Assembly (NCBI GenBank): GCA_964404065.1
Contig: CAYOIP010000002.1
Span: 1-49,593, forward strand
DNA: 49,593 nucleotides
Origin: UBA7396 sp964404065
GTDB taxonomy: Bacteria > Patescibacteriota > Gracilibacteria > BD1-5 > UBA6164
Reading direction: 5' to 3'
Part shown: piece after piece, positions 10,501-18,621 of the stretch
Layout: the number at the start of each line of letters is the position of its first letter
Numbering within the stretch: position 1 is the stretch's first letter
Program-made: the position numbers and the translations under genes
Notes under the pieces: model-generated
The model's database searches: none
Seen by the model: only the letters and a program-made list of their open reading frames with translations
What the model was told of the DNA's origin: nothing

Positions 10501-10594
10501 TAAAGTAATTTATTACAAAAAATTACGCAAAAATTATTCAGCATATGATATGATGCACTTTTTACCAAAAAAATATTTTAAAAATTTTGAATAA
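7517..10594 (+). CDS. copA: Copper-exporting P1B-1 ATPase with in-frame repeat and novel C-terminal domain
   Basis: A 1025-residue protein, some 200 longer than typical CopA. In order: a heavy-metal-associated domain with GMHCSSC (C12, C15), membrane helices, actuator TGES, C384-P-C386, DKTGT at D428, an N-domain with NHP, TGDN, GDGIND, and final membrane helices ending near residue 780. These support Cu(I) export. Two oddities: residues ~445-475 are encoded by a 92-bp GC-rich palindromic repeat inserted in frame between DKTGT and the N-domain. Residues ~790-1025 are an extra soluble domain containing two similar ~55-residue units (about 854-908 and 960-1015), both with a GL(I/V)(D/E)G(V/I)G...NFFG core. 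I do not recognise this domain. A CsoR-like palindrome precedes the gene and csoR follows it. Confidence 0.9.
8851..8942 (+). repeat. GC-rich palindromic repeat inserted in frame in copA
   Basis: A 92-bp element far richer in G+C than its gene. Its ends (CCTCACCCC and GGGGGTGAGG) are complementary, with two inner hairpins. It has no TGA in the copA frame although that gene uses TGA freely. It matches the intergenic element at 22647-22741 in end sequences and order of parts. Confidence 0.85.
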
Positions 10595-10633
10595 TTATTA
10601 TAATGACAAAAAATATTTTTTTAACTTAAAAAA

Positions 10634-10903
10634 ATGAAACACCAAAAAGTAATTATTTGACTTAAAAAAGCAAGAACTTCTATAGATAAGATTATCAAAA
10701 TGCTAGAAGAAGAAAAATATTGTATTGATATTATTCAGCAAAATCTCGCTGTTATTTGACTTTTAAAATCAGCAAATTTAAATCTGCTTGAATGACATCT
10801 CAATGGTTGTGTTAAAAATGCAGTAAATGCAAAAAATGCAAAAGAAGTTGATGATAAAATGCAAGAACTTGTAAAAGTTATGAATTTAGCACAAAGTAAA
10901 TAA
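10634..10903 (+). CDS. csoR: CsoR-family copper-sensing repressor
   Basis: An 89-residue all-helical protein of the DUF156/CsoR family. The copper site is present: Cys at position 36 (YCIDIIQQ), and His and Cys in HLNGC, giving the C-H-C set of true copper sensors. It begins 40 bp after copA, in the same unit, and probably binds the ATACCT-N7-AGGTAT palindrome before copA. Cu(I) binding would release it and induce the exporter. An attenuating hairpin follows directly on its stop codon. Confidence 0.88.
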
Positions 10904-10938
10904 AAAAATGTTTGGAAATTCCAAACATTTTTTTATTT
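10903..10938. terminator. Shared terminator between csoR and the convergent cyclase gene
   Basis: Inverted repeat AAAATGTTTGGAA / TTCCAAACATTTT with a 1-2 bp loop, A run before and T run after, so it can serve both strands. Confidence 0.75.
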
Positions 10939-12996
10939 TTCATCCATTGTCCAAATTCCATCCCAATTATTTTCAGGAGGATTTTTTATAAAAATTTCAC
11001 ATCTTTTTTCATAAACTTTTGAAGGATTATCTCAAAGCTTTGATAATTTTTCAAATATTTCTTTTGCTTTTTCAAAATCTCTATTCATATACAAAGAAAC
11101 TGCTTTTTCAAAATCTGAAATAATCTTTTCTTTAAAAATTCAAGTTTCTCAAGTATATGAAACAAGTTCATAAATATTTATTCAAATATTTTTTCATTTT
11201 ACCCTTATTTTATCCAAATATCTAAAAGTAAAAATATCTTTAACTTCATTATAAATATCTTCTGAAACACATATATAAGTTCCATAAAATTTATTTACTC
11301 ATTCAAGTCTTGAGGCTAAATTTACACTATCTCAAAGTGCTGTAAATTCCATTTTTCTTCATTCAGCTCCTATATTTCAAATAATAGCAGGTCAAGTATG
11401 AAGTCACATTCTAACACTTAATTCGTCTTTTCATTGTTGTTTCCAGATCTCATTTAATTCTTTTAATTTTGCTTGTTGAAATAAAGCTGAACGACAGGCA
11501 TCAACTATTCAATAATTTTCAACTTTTCAAAAAACTCCCCATAAAGCCATTATAGCATCTCATTCATATTTATTGATAAATCATTTATTATCCATAATGA
11601 TATGAGACATCTCTCAAAGATAAACTCTTAAAAATCACACTAAATCTTCAGGAGAAAGTTTTTCTGAAATAGTAGTAAAACCTGCAATATCAGAGAAAAA
11701 CATAGTAATTTTTTTATTTTCTCCAGATAAATTTACATCTCAAGTTGAGTTTAATATTTCTTTTGCAATATCGCTTGAAACATATTCTGAAAGTGCTTTT
11801 GACAAGAGAGTTTTATTTTTATCTTCATTTATATATTTCAAAACTGAAGAAACAAAGAAAGACAAAAACAAAACTGAAGCAAACTCAAAAGGATAATTTG
11901 GAAGTAAATAAACTAAATTATTTTTAAATGTTACATAAAAAAGAATGTAGTAAATAACTAAAATAAACAAAAATAAAAATAATGCTCAAAGTGAAATCCA
12001 AAGTAATTTTGCATGTCTTAGATAAAATACATTTAAATAAACTACAAATAGTATAAACAAAAATGAAATTAAAATTTCGATTTTTTTATTAAAAAAAATT
12101 ATATAATTATCATTTAAAATATTGTTTATTGCATTTGCATGAACATAAACTCATTTTGACATTCAACCATCTCAGATTCAAGGCAATAAAAAGTCATCTT
12201 TAACTCACTGTGCTGTATATCAAACTAAGACTATTTTGTCCTTAAATTTACCTTTATCAAAATTTCAAGAATAAATATTATAAAAAGACTCTCTTTCAAA
12301 AGATGAAGAATCATTGTAATTTATATAAAACTCTCACGATTTTATAGGAATATTTTTACCAAAAAAATTATAAGTTTCTATGCTTCTATCTCAAGAAATT
12401 TTTTTATCATTTTTATTATAAATATAGTTATAATATTCTCTTAAAATTGCAAATGAAAAAGATTCATGCAAACTTTTTTTTCAATTATTTTCTAACTCCA
12501 GAAATGGTTTTATAGAATAAACTTTACTAGTTTCTGGACTAATTGTTGGTTTAAAAAATCAAGTATTTTCAACACTATCTAAAAAAAGTTTATATGGTAA
12601 AACTGACTCTATATAATTTTTTACATCTGATCAAATTACGACTTTTCAAAGCTCATTAAATTTTTGTGATAGTTTTTCATCTTTTTTCTCATCTTTTCAT
12701 TTATCTAAAAATAAAATATCAAATCAAATAACAGCTGGAGAAGCTTTTTTTAAATTATCTAAAAATGGAACATAATCTCATCTATCAATTGGAAATCAAA
12801 GTTTATTATAACTCAAATCATCTATTTCTACAACTACTATATTTGGATTAACCTTCTGAAAAGTTGTTGATTTAAAAAAATACAAAAATTCTCAATCAAG
12901 TCAGTAAAAAAATTGACTAAGAAAAATATATGAGAAAAAATATATTAAAAACGAAACTCATAAAATTTGTAAAATTAATGTTTTTAGATTTTTCAT
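10933..12996 (-). CDS. Membrane class III adenylate cyclase with extracellular CHASE2 sensor
   Basis: A 687-residue protein. One N-terminal membrane segment is followed by a CHASE2 extracellular domain (about 40-320; opening NIVVVEIDDLSYNKLG, and later IVLVGYTAQGVKDDF), three close membrane helices (about 325-410), then a class III cyclase domain. Catalytic residues are present: metal-binding D436 (FFSDIAGFT) and D480 (EGDAIMALWG), the purine-selecting Lys and Asp (KMEFTALGD), and the transition-state N and R (SVNLASRLEG). KME/TALGD favours ATP over GTP. It should make cAMP in response to an external signal. It lies 1 bp after the FecR-domain gene and reads as its operon partner. No cAMP receptor is visible in this window. 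Confidence 0.88.
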
Positions 12997-12997
12997 A

Positions 12998-14242
12998 TTA
13001 TTTTTGGTAAATTTCTAAAATCTTATTCAATCCCTTATTTAAAACTTCTTTAGAATTTTCATTTATTTCACTTAACTTAGTTTTAATATTTTGAGGAGTT
13101 ATATCTTCTTTCTCCAAAGAAAAAATTTGTTTTATTACTTCGGAATTTTCTCATAATGCTTTAAAATTTTCTTTTTGAAAATCAATATACTCTTTATTAT
13201 TTGAAACAAAATTTATAGTATTATCAAATATATCTTTAGAAAAATTATTATACGAAAATATTTCAGATAAATCATAAATGCTATATTTTACCAATGTTTG
13301 CTTTAAATTAGTATCATTGGAATTATCAATTATTAAGTTTCTTGTATTTAGTTTTAAGTTATACAAAAAACTATTTTCTCAATTCTCAAAATTCAAAGTT
13401 TGATTTAAAGTATTTAGAGAATTTAGAATTTTTTGCTTTTTATCCTCTGGAAGCGAAGAAATATATTTTTCCACATTTTCACGAGTTTCTCATAAAGCAA
13501 GCATATTATAAACTTTGTTTTCACTAGAAAATTTTGCATATAAATTTAGTGGATTTTGTTTTAGAGAATTTAAAAAATTTTCTCTTAAATTTTTTAAATA
13601 TTCTTTATCAAGATTTTGATTTAATTTTGTCCGAGTTTCATCCACTTTTTGTCTAAATCTTTCTAGTGAAAAGTTTTTAAGTGAAAATATTTCTCACGGA
13701 TAGATATATTTTTCTTCTCAAGAAGAATTTGTTACTTTTATTTCATGGGAATGAACCATCATATAATCTTCATCATAATTTGCTTCAAAAACTGTTCATC
13801 TAACAGCTGCTGTCGCTCAATTTACTTCTTGTTTAAAATAAGACTCTCACGTCATTATAGAGATGACATTTGACCAAGTTTTTCATTTCAAAAGTTCAAA
13901 AGAAATATTTATCTTTGATAAATCATCAGAAGTAAAATTTTCTTTTATTTTTATTTGAGTTGATTCTCCAAGTCTTGTTATTGATTTATCTCACCACTCA
14001 ATTACTGCTAATGAATTACTTAAAATATTTATTATATCTCAAGTTTGAATTTTTTGTTTTTCTTGTAATTTTAAAACTATTTTCTCATCATTTGTTGCAA
14101 GAGTTCATGCTCACTTTAAAAGAGTTATGTAAGAATTTGTATCTCTTTTATAAGAATTTGAAATGAAATAAAACTGTAAAGAAAAAAGTAAAAATATTAT
14201 GCTGATAACTGATAAAAAAAATTTATTTTTAAAAATTTTCAT
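12998..14242 (-). CDS. FecR-domain exported protein
   Basis: A 414-residue protein with an N-terminal signal anchor (about 5-25). Near residues 60-170 is a FecR-like domain: GDIINILSNSLAVIEWGDKS followed by a 'T-R-L-G-E-S-T-Q-I-K-I' strand and a second half with KQEVNGATAAVRGTVFEA. FecR-like domains are extracytoplasmic beta-structures in signalling proteins. The rest (about 200-414) is helical, Asn/Lys-rich and unrecognised. Its stop is 1 bp from the start of the CHASE2 cyclase, so it may act as the outer sensing or ligand-presenting partner. CHASE2 cyclases and FecR proteins are often neighbours in bacteria; partnership here is an inference. Confidence 0.75.
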
Positions 14243-14248
14243 TTTATG

Positions 14249-14275
14249 TTGAATAATGTAATAAAAATGTATAAT
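14249..14275 (+). promoter_or_regulatory. Possible promoter of the FtsB-like gene
   Basis: TTGAAT (14249-14254), 15 bp, TATAAT (14270-14275), 36 bp before the ATG. The -10 is a perfect consensus match; the spacer is short. Confidence 0.4.
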
Positions 14276-14310
14276 GCAATTATATTATAAAATTTTAAAA
14301 TACAAAAAAA

Positions 14311-14712
14311 ATGAAAAAAGAACAATATATTTTTTTAATATTTATAGTTATAATTTTGTACCTTCTTTATTTGATTCTTGATTATAAATACAAAGAATAC
14401 AAAATTAATAGTCATATTGAAATTATTGAAAGAACAAATGAAAACATAGCTAAAGAAATAGAAAAAGATAAAGAAACTTTAGAATACATAAGTACAAAAG
14501 CATATAAAAATAAAGTTTTAAAAGAAGAACAAGCTATGAAAAATAAGTGAGAAACTGTTATTTATATAACAAATGAAGAAAAATATAATAAATTTTCTAA
14601 AGAAAATGTTGATGCGGAAATCTTACCTGAAAGTATTCAAAATTCCATTCAAGACTCTATGAGTGTTCCAGAGAAATGGATTTACTTTTTATTTAACAAA
14701 GATATAAGATAA
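14311..14712 (+). CDS. FtsB/DivIC-like septum-formation initiator
   Basis: A 133-residue protein: one N-terminal membrane helix (about 6-24), a charged coiled coil (about 30-80), then a segment with a GETVIYI strand and a C-terminal PEKWIYFLFNKD. Single-pass, short-coiled-coil architecture with a G-E-x-V element after 'KAYKNKVLKEE' is that of FtsB/DivIC, a divisome scaffold that binds FtsL and FtsQ. The aromatic tail is common in CPR versions. Sequence similarity is low in this family, so the call rests on architecture. Translation runs through one TGA (Gly) at residue 80. Confidence 0.6.
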
Positions 14713-14745
14713 AAAATATCTTCCAAAATTGGAAGATATTTTTTT
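14711..14745. terminator. Shared convergent terminator
   Basis: AATATCTTCCAA / TTGGAAGATATT inverted repeat with A and T runs on either side. It starts at the stop of the FtsB-like gene and touches the stop of the convergent pilin-like gene. Confidence 0.75.
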
Positions 14746-15169
14746 ATAAATCAGAAAAATCAGATGGCAAACTTCAATCAATATTACCAGATGAAATATC
14801 TATAGTTGTAGAGGAACTTGTTCCAAAAATTTTATCTCATAAAACTTTTATTTCTCTAAAAATCTTATCTGGAGAAGAATATTTTGATACATCAAGCCCT
14901 AAAAGTCATGCTAATTTTGGAAAAACAAATATAGAAATAACAATTACTCAAAGTCATATTAAAGCGTATCTTATAGAATTGATTGCTGGTTTAATTTTTT
15001 CATCTTTTCCTCATGATAAAATAAGTAAAATTCATCCCCATAAAATATACATTATAGAAAATATTCAAGCAAACAAAACTATAATTGAAATTGCAAATAA
15101 TATAAAATCTCAAATATCCATTCTAGAGCTAAATAATGCTCAAGTTGTTTGTGATCAATTTGCCATCAT
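14744..15169 (-). CDS. Small two-helix pilin-like / type IV secretion membrane protein
   Basis: A 141-residue protein visible only when TGA is Gly. Two hydrophobic segments (about 22-48 and 64-86) flank a short loop GGKDEKIKPAINSIRYALIG. The same 'GG-(D/E)-E-K-x-K-x-A-K-x-x-I-x-x-A-(L/I)-I-G' pattern occurs in the three proteins of the 42.4-44.7 kb type IV operon, and in the TrbC/VirB2-like pilins of CPR bacteria. The C-terminal tail is Ser/Asp/Ile-rich and soluble. The start is uncertain: ATG-ATG at 15164-15169, or an upstream in-frame ATG at 15194-15196. It is convergent with the FtsB-like gene and downstream of the KhpA and rpsP genes on the same strand. Confidence 0.65.
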
Positions 15170-15262
15170 AGTGGCATAAGCTGTTTCAATAAACATGACG
15201 TAAAAAGTTAATAGTTAATATTTTTTTTAATATTTATAATAATTTATTTTCAAAATGCAATA

Positions 15263-15499
15263 TTAATCTAATACTTTTAAATTAACTCTTTTTCAGATTT
15301 TATTTCCAAGTATTTTTAAAAGTGATCTAATTGAAGTAACTATATTTCCGTTTTTTCAAATAATTACTCACATATCTTCTTTATTTACTTTTAAAGTAAG
15401 CAAAACTCAAAGCTCATCTTCAGTTCTTTCAATAGAAATATCTCATTTATTAGCAACTAAATTTTCAACTATAAATTGTAGAAATTCAACTTCTTTCAT
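15263..15499 (-). CDS. khpA: KhpA-like KH-domain RNA-binding protein
   Basis: A 78-residue protein consisting of one KH domain, with the GxxG nucleic-acid loop in GVIIGKNGN and a preceding strand typical of YlqC/KhpA. KhpA pairs with KhpB/Jag and influences cell elongation and RNA metabolism. It lies downstream of rpsP on the same strand, the conserved bacterial order rpsP-ylqC. Four Gly positions, including those of the KH loop region, are TGA-coded. Confidence 0.88.
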
Positions 15500-15511
15500 A
15501 AAAAAATTTAT

Positions 15512-15541
15512 TAAAAAATAAAAAACCCTGAAAATCAGGGG
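15512..15541 (-). terminator. Terminator/attenuator between rpsP and khpA
   Basis: On the minus strand, CCCTGA-TTT-TCAGGG followed by a T run. It lies between bS16 and KhpA, so khpA must be read through it or have its own promoter. Confidence 0.6.
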
Positions 15542-15547
15542 TAAAAA

Positions 15548-15787
15548 TTATAAACTTATATTGTTAGTTTTAACTAATTTTTCAACTCTAGGAGATAATT
15601 GAACTCCATTAGAGATATATTTTTTTATAGCCTCTAAATCATTTAATTTAAATTCTTTAGAAATAGGATTGAAAAACCCAAGAACTTCTTTGTATCCACT
15701 TTTTGTAGAAGCAGTATGTTCAGTAAGAACTACTCTGAAAAAAGGTGAATTTTTCTTTCAAGCTCTAGCTAGTCTAATTTTTAACAT
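15548..15787 (-). CDS. rpsP: 30S ribosomal protein bS16
   Basis: 79 residues, starting MLKIRLARAGKKNSPFFRVV and continuing with the conserved YKEVLGFFNP block. This is a clear bS16, an assembly protein of the small subunit. The length is usual. The Gly of RAGKK is TGA-coded, which directly supports the recoding. The 145 bp upstream, up to tRNA-Leu, hold no gene I can support. Confidence 0.95.
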
Positions 15788-15932
15788 AGCAAACAATGTT
15801 TTAGAAAATAAAAACGACTCTTATCAATCGTTCAATTTATACCCAAAGATTTCTCTTTCCTTTCGATTATATCGGATGACTCGGATATACCTGTTTGATG
15901 GTATAAGTTATTCAACAATTTATGTTTTGTAA

Positions 15933-16019
15933 TGGTGCCCGGGGCGGGAATCGAACCCGCACTCCAGAGTTGGAACAGGATTTTAAGTCCTGCGTGTCTA
16001 CCAATTCCACCACCCGGGC
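15933..16019 (-). tRNA. tRNA-Leu(UAA)
   Basis: An 87-nt class II tRNA with long variable arm. The acceptor GCCCGGG pairs with CCCGGGC, then A and an encoded CCA. The anticodon stem CAGGA/TCCTG encloses a loop with TAA. The T-loop GTTCGATTC is present. Confidence 0.95.
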
Positions 16020-16028
16020 AGAAATGTA

Positions 16029-16050
16029 GAGATGTAGCAATGCTACATCT
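16029..16050 (-). terminator. Hairpin after the bL28 gene
   Basis: A palindrome AGATGTAGC-AAT-GCTACATCT, four bases after the rpmB stop. It has no real T run, so it may be a weak terminator or an RNA-stabilising or processing hairpin ahead of the tRNA. Confidence 0.45.
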
Positions 16051-16053
16051 TTA

Positions 16054-16251
16054 CTATATAATTCATTTTTTCTTTAAAGTTCTAAGCCCTGCAGCTGAAA
16101 CTTTTATTCTATAAACAAGTCCAGTTTCTGGATCTTTTATATTTCTATAAAAAAGATTTGGGTAATATTTTCTTCTCATAGCTCTCATTGAGTGACTTCT
16201 TGTATTACCTACTCAAGTTCTTTTTCAAGTTATTTCACAAACTCTTGACAT
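16054..16251 (-). CDS. rpmB: 50S ribosomal protein bL28
   Basis: 65 residues beginning MSRVCEITGKRTGVGNTRSH, matching the zinc-free-like bL28 N-terminus, followed by the basic RRKYYPNLFYR block. Both glycines of TGKRTGVG-type positions are partly TGA-coded. It is the third gene on the minus strand after tuf and rpsJ and probably shares their transcript. Confidence 0.93.
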
Positions 16252-16272
16252 AATATTTTAATTAATAATTAA

Positions 16273-16593
16273 TTATAAAGATTTAATTTCAATTCAAACT
16301 CAGTTTGAAATATTTACTTCTTGTAATAACTCTAATGTTTTTGGAGTTGGTTCTTGAATATCAATAATTCTTTTATGTCTTCTGATTTCAAATTGTTCTC
16401 TAGCATCTTTATTTACGAATGTAGATCTATTAACAGTAATTTTTTCTACTTTAGTAGGAAGAGGAATTGGTCCTACAACGATTGCTCAAGAATCTTTTGC
16501 AACCAAAACTATTTTTTTAACAGCTTCGTCAAGTAACCTGTGATCAAAAGCTTTAATAGTTATTCTCATTTTTTCACTTGTTTTTTTTGCCAT
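16273..16593 (-). CDS. rpsJ: 30S ribosomal protein uS10
   Basis: 106 residues with the conserved elements RITIKAFDHRLLDEAVKKIV, GPIPLPTK and FEIRRHKRIIDI. It is part of the 30S head and, as NusE, of antitermination complexes. It directly follows tuf, as in the classic str/S10 arrangement. No other S10-operon proteins follow, so the operon is broken here. Confidence 0.95.
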
Positions 16594-16629
16594 ATAATTT
16601 TAAATAACAATTAATTAATATAAGCTAAA

Positions 16630-16657
16630 TGGTAAGAAGAAGCTTCCTTCTTCTTAC
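16630..16657 (-). terminator. Hairpin between tuf and rpsJ
   Basis: GTAAGAAGAAG...CTTCTTCTTAC inverted repeat just after the tuf stop codon, without a T run. Partial attenuation or mRNA 3'-end stabilisation is likely, since rpsJ follows. Confidence 0.4.
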
Positions 16658-16669
16658 TATTAATTTATA

Positions 16670-17866
16670 TTACGCTAAGATTTTAGCAACAACTCATGAA
16701 CCTACAGTTCTTCCTCATTCTCTGATAGCGAATCTTAGTCATTCACTCATGGCAATAGGAGCTTGTAGTGTAACAGTCATTTTTGTATTATCTCATGGCA
16801 TAACCATTTCTACTCATGCAGGTAATTCAACATCACCAGTTACGTCAGTAGTTCTGAAATAGAATTGTGGTTTATATCATTTGAAGAATGGAGTATGTCT
16901 TCCTCATTCATCTTTAGTTAATACATACACTTCTGATTCAAATTTAGTATGTGGAGTTATAGATCCTGGTTTAGCAAGAACTTGTCCTCTTTCAACATCA
17001 TCTCTTTCAATTCATCTTAATAATAATCATGCATTATCTCAAGCTTGACCTTGATCAAGAGATTTGTGGAACATTTCAACTCCAGTACAAGTAGTTTTTC
17101 TAGTATCTCTGATACCAACGATTTCTAAATCATCTCAAACTTTAACAATACCTTGTTCAATTTTACCAGTAACTACAGTACCTCTACCTTTAATTGAGAA
17201 TACATCTTCAACTGGCATTAGGAATGGTTTATCTAAGTCTCTTTCTGGAACTGGAACCCATTTTTCAATAGCATCAAATAATTCAATGATAGTTTTAGCT
17301 CCGTAAGGTTTTTCCATGTCAGTTGGATTTTCTAAAGCAACTAAACCTGAACCTCTAATAATTGGAGTATCATCTCCAGGGAATTCATATTTATTTAATA
17401 AATCTCTAATTTCCATTTCTACTAAATCTAACATTTCAGCATCATCAACCATATCACATTTATTCATAAATACAACGATATATGGAACTCATACTTGTCT
17501 AGATAATAGAATATGTTCTCTAGTTTGTGCCATTGGTCAGTCAGTAGCAGCAACGATTAATATAGCAGCATCCATTTGTGCAGCTCATGTAATCATGTTT
17601 TTAACATAGTCAGCATGCCCTGGACAATCAACGTGAGCGTAGTGTCTGTTAGCTGTTTCGTATTCAATATGAGCAGTATTAATTGTAATTCATCTTGCTC
17701 TTTCTTCTGGAGCATTATCGATATCTGCATATCCTTTTACTTCAGCATTAGGATTAAATTTTTTAGCTAATACAACTGAAATTCAAGCTGTAGTAGTAGT
17801 TTTACCATGATCAACGTGACCAATGGTACCAATATTCATATGTGGTTTAGATCTATCAAAAGCCAT
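16670..17866 (-). CDS. tuf: Translation elongation factor Tu
   Basis: 398 residues. The GTPase motifs GHVDHGKT (16-23), DCPGHADY and NKCD are present, with [12 protein letters not shown] in switch I and the domain II/III blocks to the C-terminal GSGVVAKILA. It delivers aminoacyl-tRNA to the ribosome. The gene uses few TGA codons and more GGT/GGA than its neighbours, typical of a highly expressed gene. Stops in the standard code appear only at a handful of invariant glycines. Confidence 0.97.
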
Positions 17867-17897
17867 AATATTATAAATAAAAAAATAAAATAAATAA

Positions 17898-17926
17898 TTT
17901 AAAAAACCCGCTTAGATTTTAAGCCT
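17898..17926 (-). terminator. Terminator overlapping the end of the 28-residue basic peptide
   Basis: On the minus strand GCTTA-AAATC-TAAGC followed by GGGTTTTTT. The stem includes the gene's stop codon. Confidence 0.55.
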
Positions 17927-18005
17927 TGTTCTTTCTCATTTTTTTTGTAATAAGTTTTATTGCTCTTCTTATTTTTCTGTGAGCATGTCAAGTAAGTCTA
18001 GCCAT
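17919..18005 (-). CDS. Very small basic protein, 28 residues
   Basis: MARLTGHAHRKIRRAIKLIT followed by a Lys/Arg tail. It sits between the tuf gene and another small basic protein on the same strand, with a terminator at its stop. It is strongly basic like small ribosomal or RNA-binding proteins, but I do not recognise it. Position in a translation-gene run, one TGA-coded Gly and a matching terminator argue that it is real. Confidence 0.5.
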
Positions 18006-18016
18006 ATTATTATATA

Positions 18017-18223
18017 TTAATTAGTTTTAATTCAATATTTTTTTAATTTTTTTCAAACAATTAAAAAAGCATTTTTTAACCATTTAGTTTCTCCTTCAAC
18101 TTCAACTCTTTTTTTCAAAGTTTCAAAATGTTTTACAGCATTTGCTACTTTTGAAGTACTTTTTGGTCTTATGTTATTAACAGCATAATTAAGTCTTCTT
18201 GGTCTTTTTCAGAAACCTGTCAT
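18017..18223 (-). CDS. Small basic protein of unknown function, 68 residues
   Basis: Begins MTGFGKRPRRLNYAVNNIRP and stays Lys/Arg-rich, with a central helix (about 30-48). It begins just after tRNA-Ala on the same strand and is followed 11 bp later by the 28-residue basic peptide. A ribosome-associated role is possible from charge and context only. No family recognised. Confidence 0.55.
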
Positions 18224-18301
18224 AAGTATTTCTTTATAAAATAAAAAATTATTAAGACTTTAAATCTTAATTTATTAGATATAAGTATCTAAAATAATTT
18301 T

Positions 18302-18378
18302 TGGTGGAGCATAACGGAGTCGAACCGTTGACCTCCTGCGTGCAAAGCAGGCGCTCTAGCCAACTGAGCTAATGCCCC
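18302..18378 (-). tRNA. tRNA-Ala(UGC)
   Basis: 77 nt with encoded CCA. Acceptor GGGGCAT pairs with ATGCTCC (one G-T). The D arm AGCTCAGTTGGCTAGAGC, an anticodon loop TTTGCAC and T-loop GTTCGACTC are clear. Confidence 0.96.
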
Positions 18379-18404
18379 ATAATTTGGGTTTGGCCTTAAA
18401 AAAA

Positions 18405-18481
18405 TGGCGAGGATGACGAGATTCGAACTCGCGACCTCAGCAGTGACAGTGCTGCGCTCTAACCAACTGAGCTACATCCCC
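18405..18481 (-). tRNA. tRNA-Asp(GUC)
   Basis: 77 nt with encoded CCA and discriminator G. Acceptor GGGGATG/CATCCTC, anticodon stem CAGCA/TGCTG with GTC in the loop, T-loop GTTCGAATC. It lies 26 bp upstream of tRNA-Ala and is probably co-transcribed with it. Confidence 0.96.
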
Positions 18482-18542
18482 ACTTCTAAAACTAAAGCGA
18501 GTAGGATTATATTAAATATTGTAAATAATGCAAATTTTTTTT

Positions 18543-18578
18543 AAAAAAAGTCTAAATTGCTATTTTTTAGACTTTTTT
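18543..18578 (-). terminator. Terminator after the free-standing DUF1704 gene
   Basis: AAAAAAGTCTAAA / TTTAGACTTTTTT inverted repeat with poly-A/T flanks, 44 bp beyond the stop codon. Confidence 0.65.
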
Positions 18579-18621
18579 ATTATGTTTTTTGTTGTTTATT
18601 GTTTAAAAAAGTTGAACAAAA

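Noticed and set aside
14979..15179. A 66-residue plus-strand open frame.
   Set aside because: The minus-strand frame with TGA as Gly encodes a coherent two-helix protein with the family GG-E-K loop; the plus frame has no homology or start signal.
15669..16114. Open frames of 87 and 60 residues on the plus strand.
   Set aside because: They run across antisense rpsP, tRNA-Leu and bL28; the RNA and ribosomal-protein genes explain the sequence.
16629..17770. Several plus-strand open frames across 16.6-17.8 kb.
   Set aside because: They are antisense shadows of tuf and rpsJ, whose protein products are unmistakable on the minus strand.
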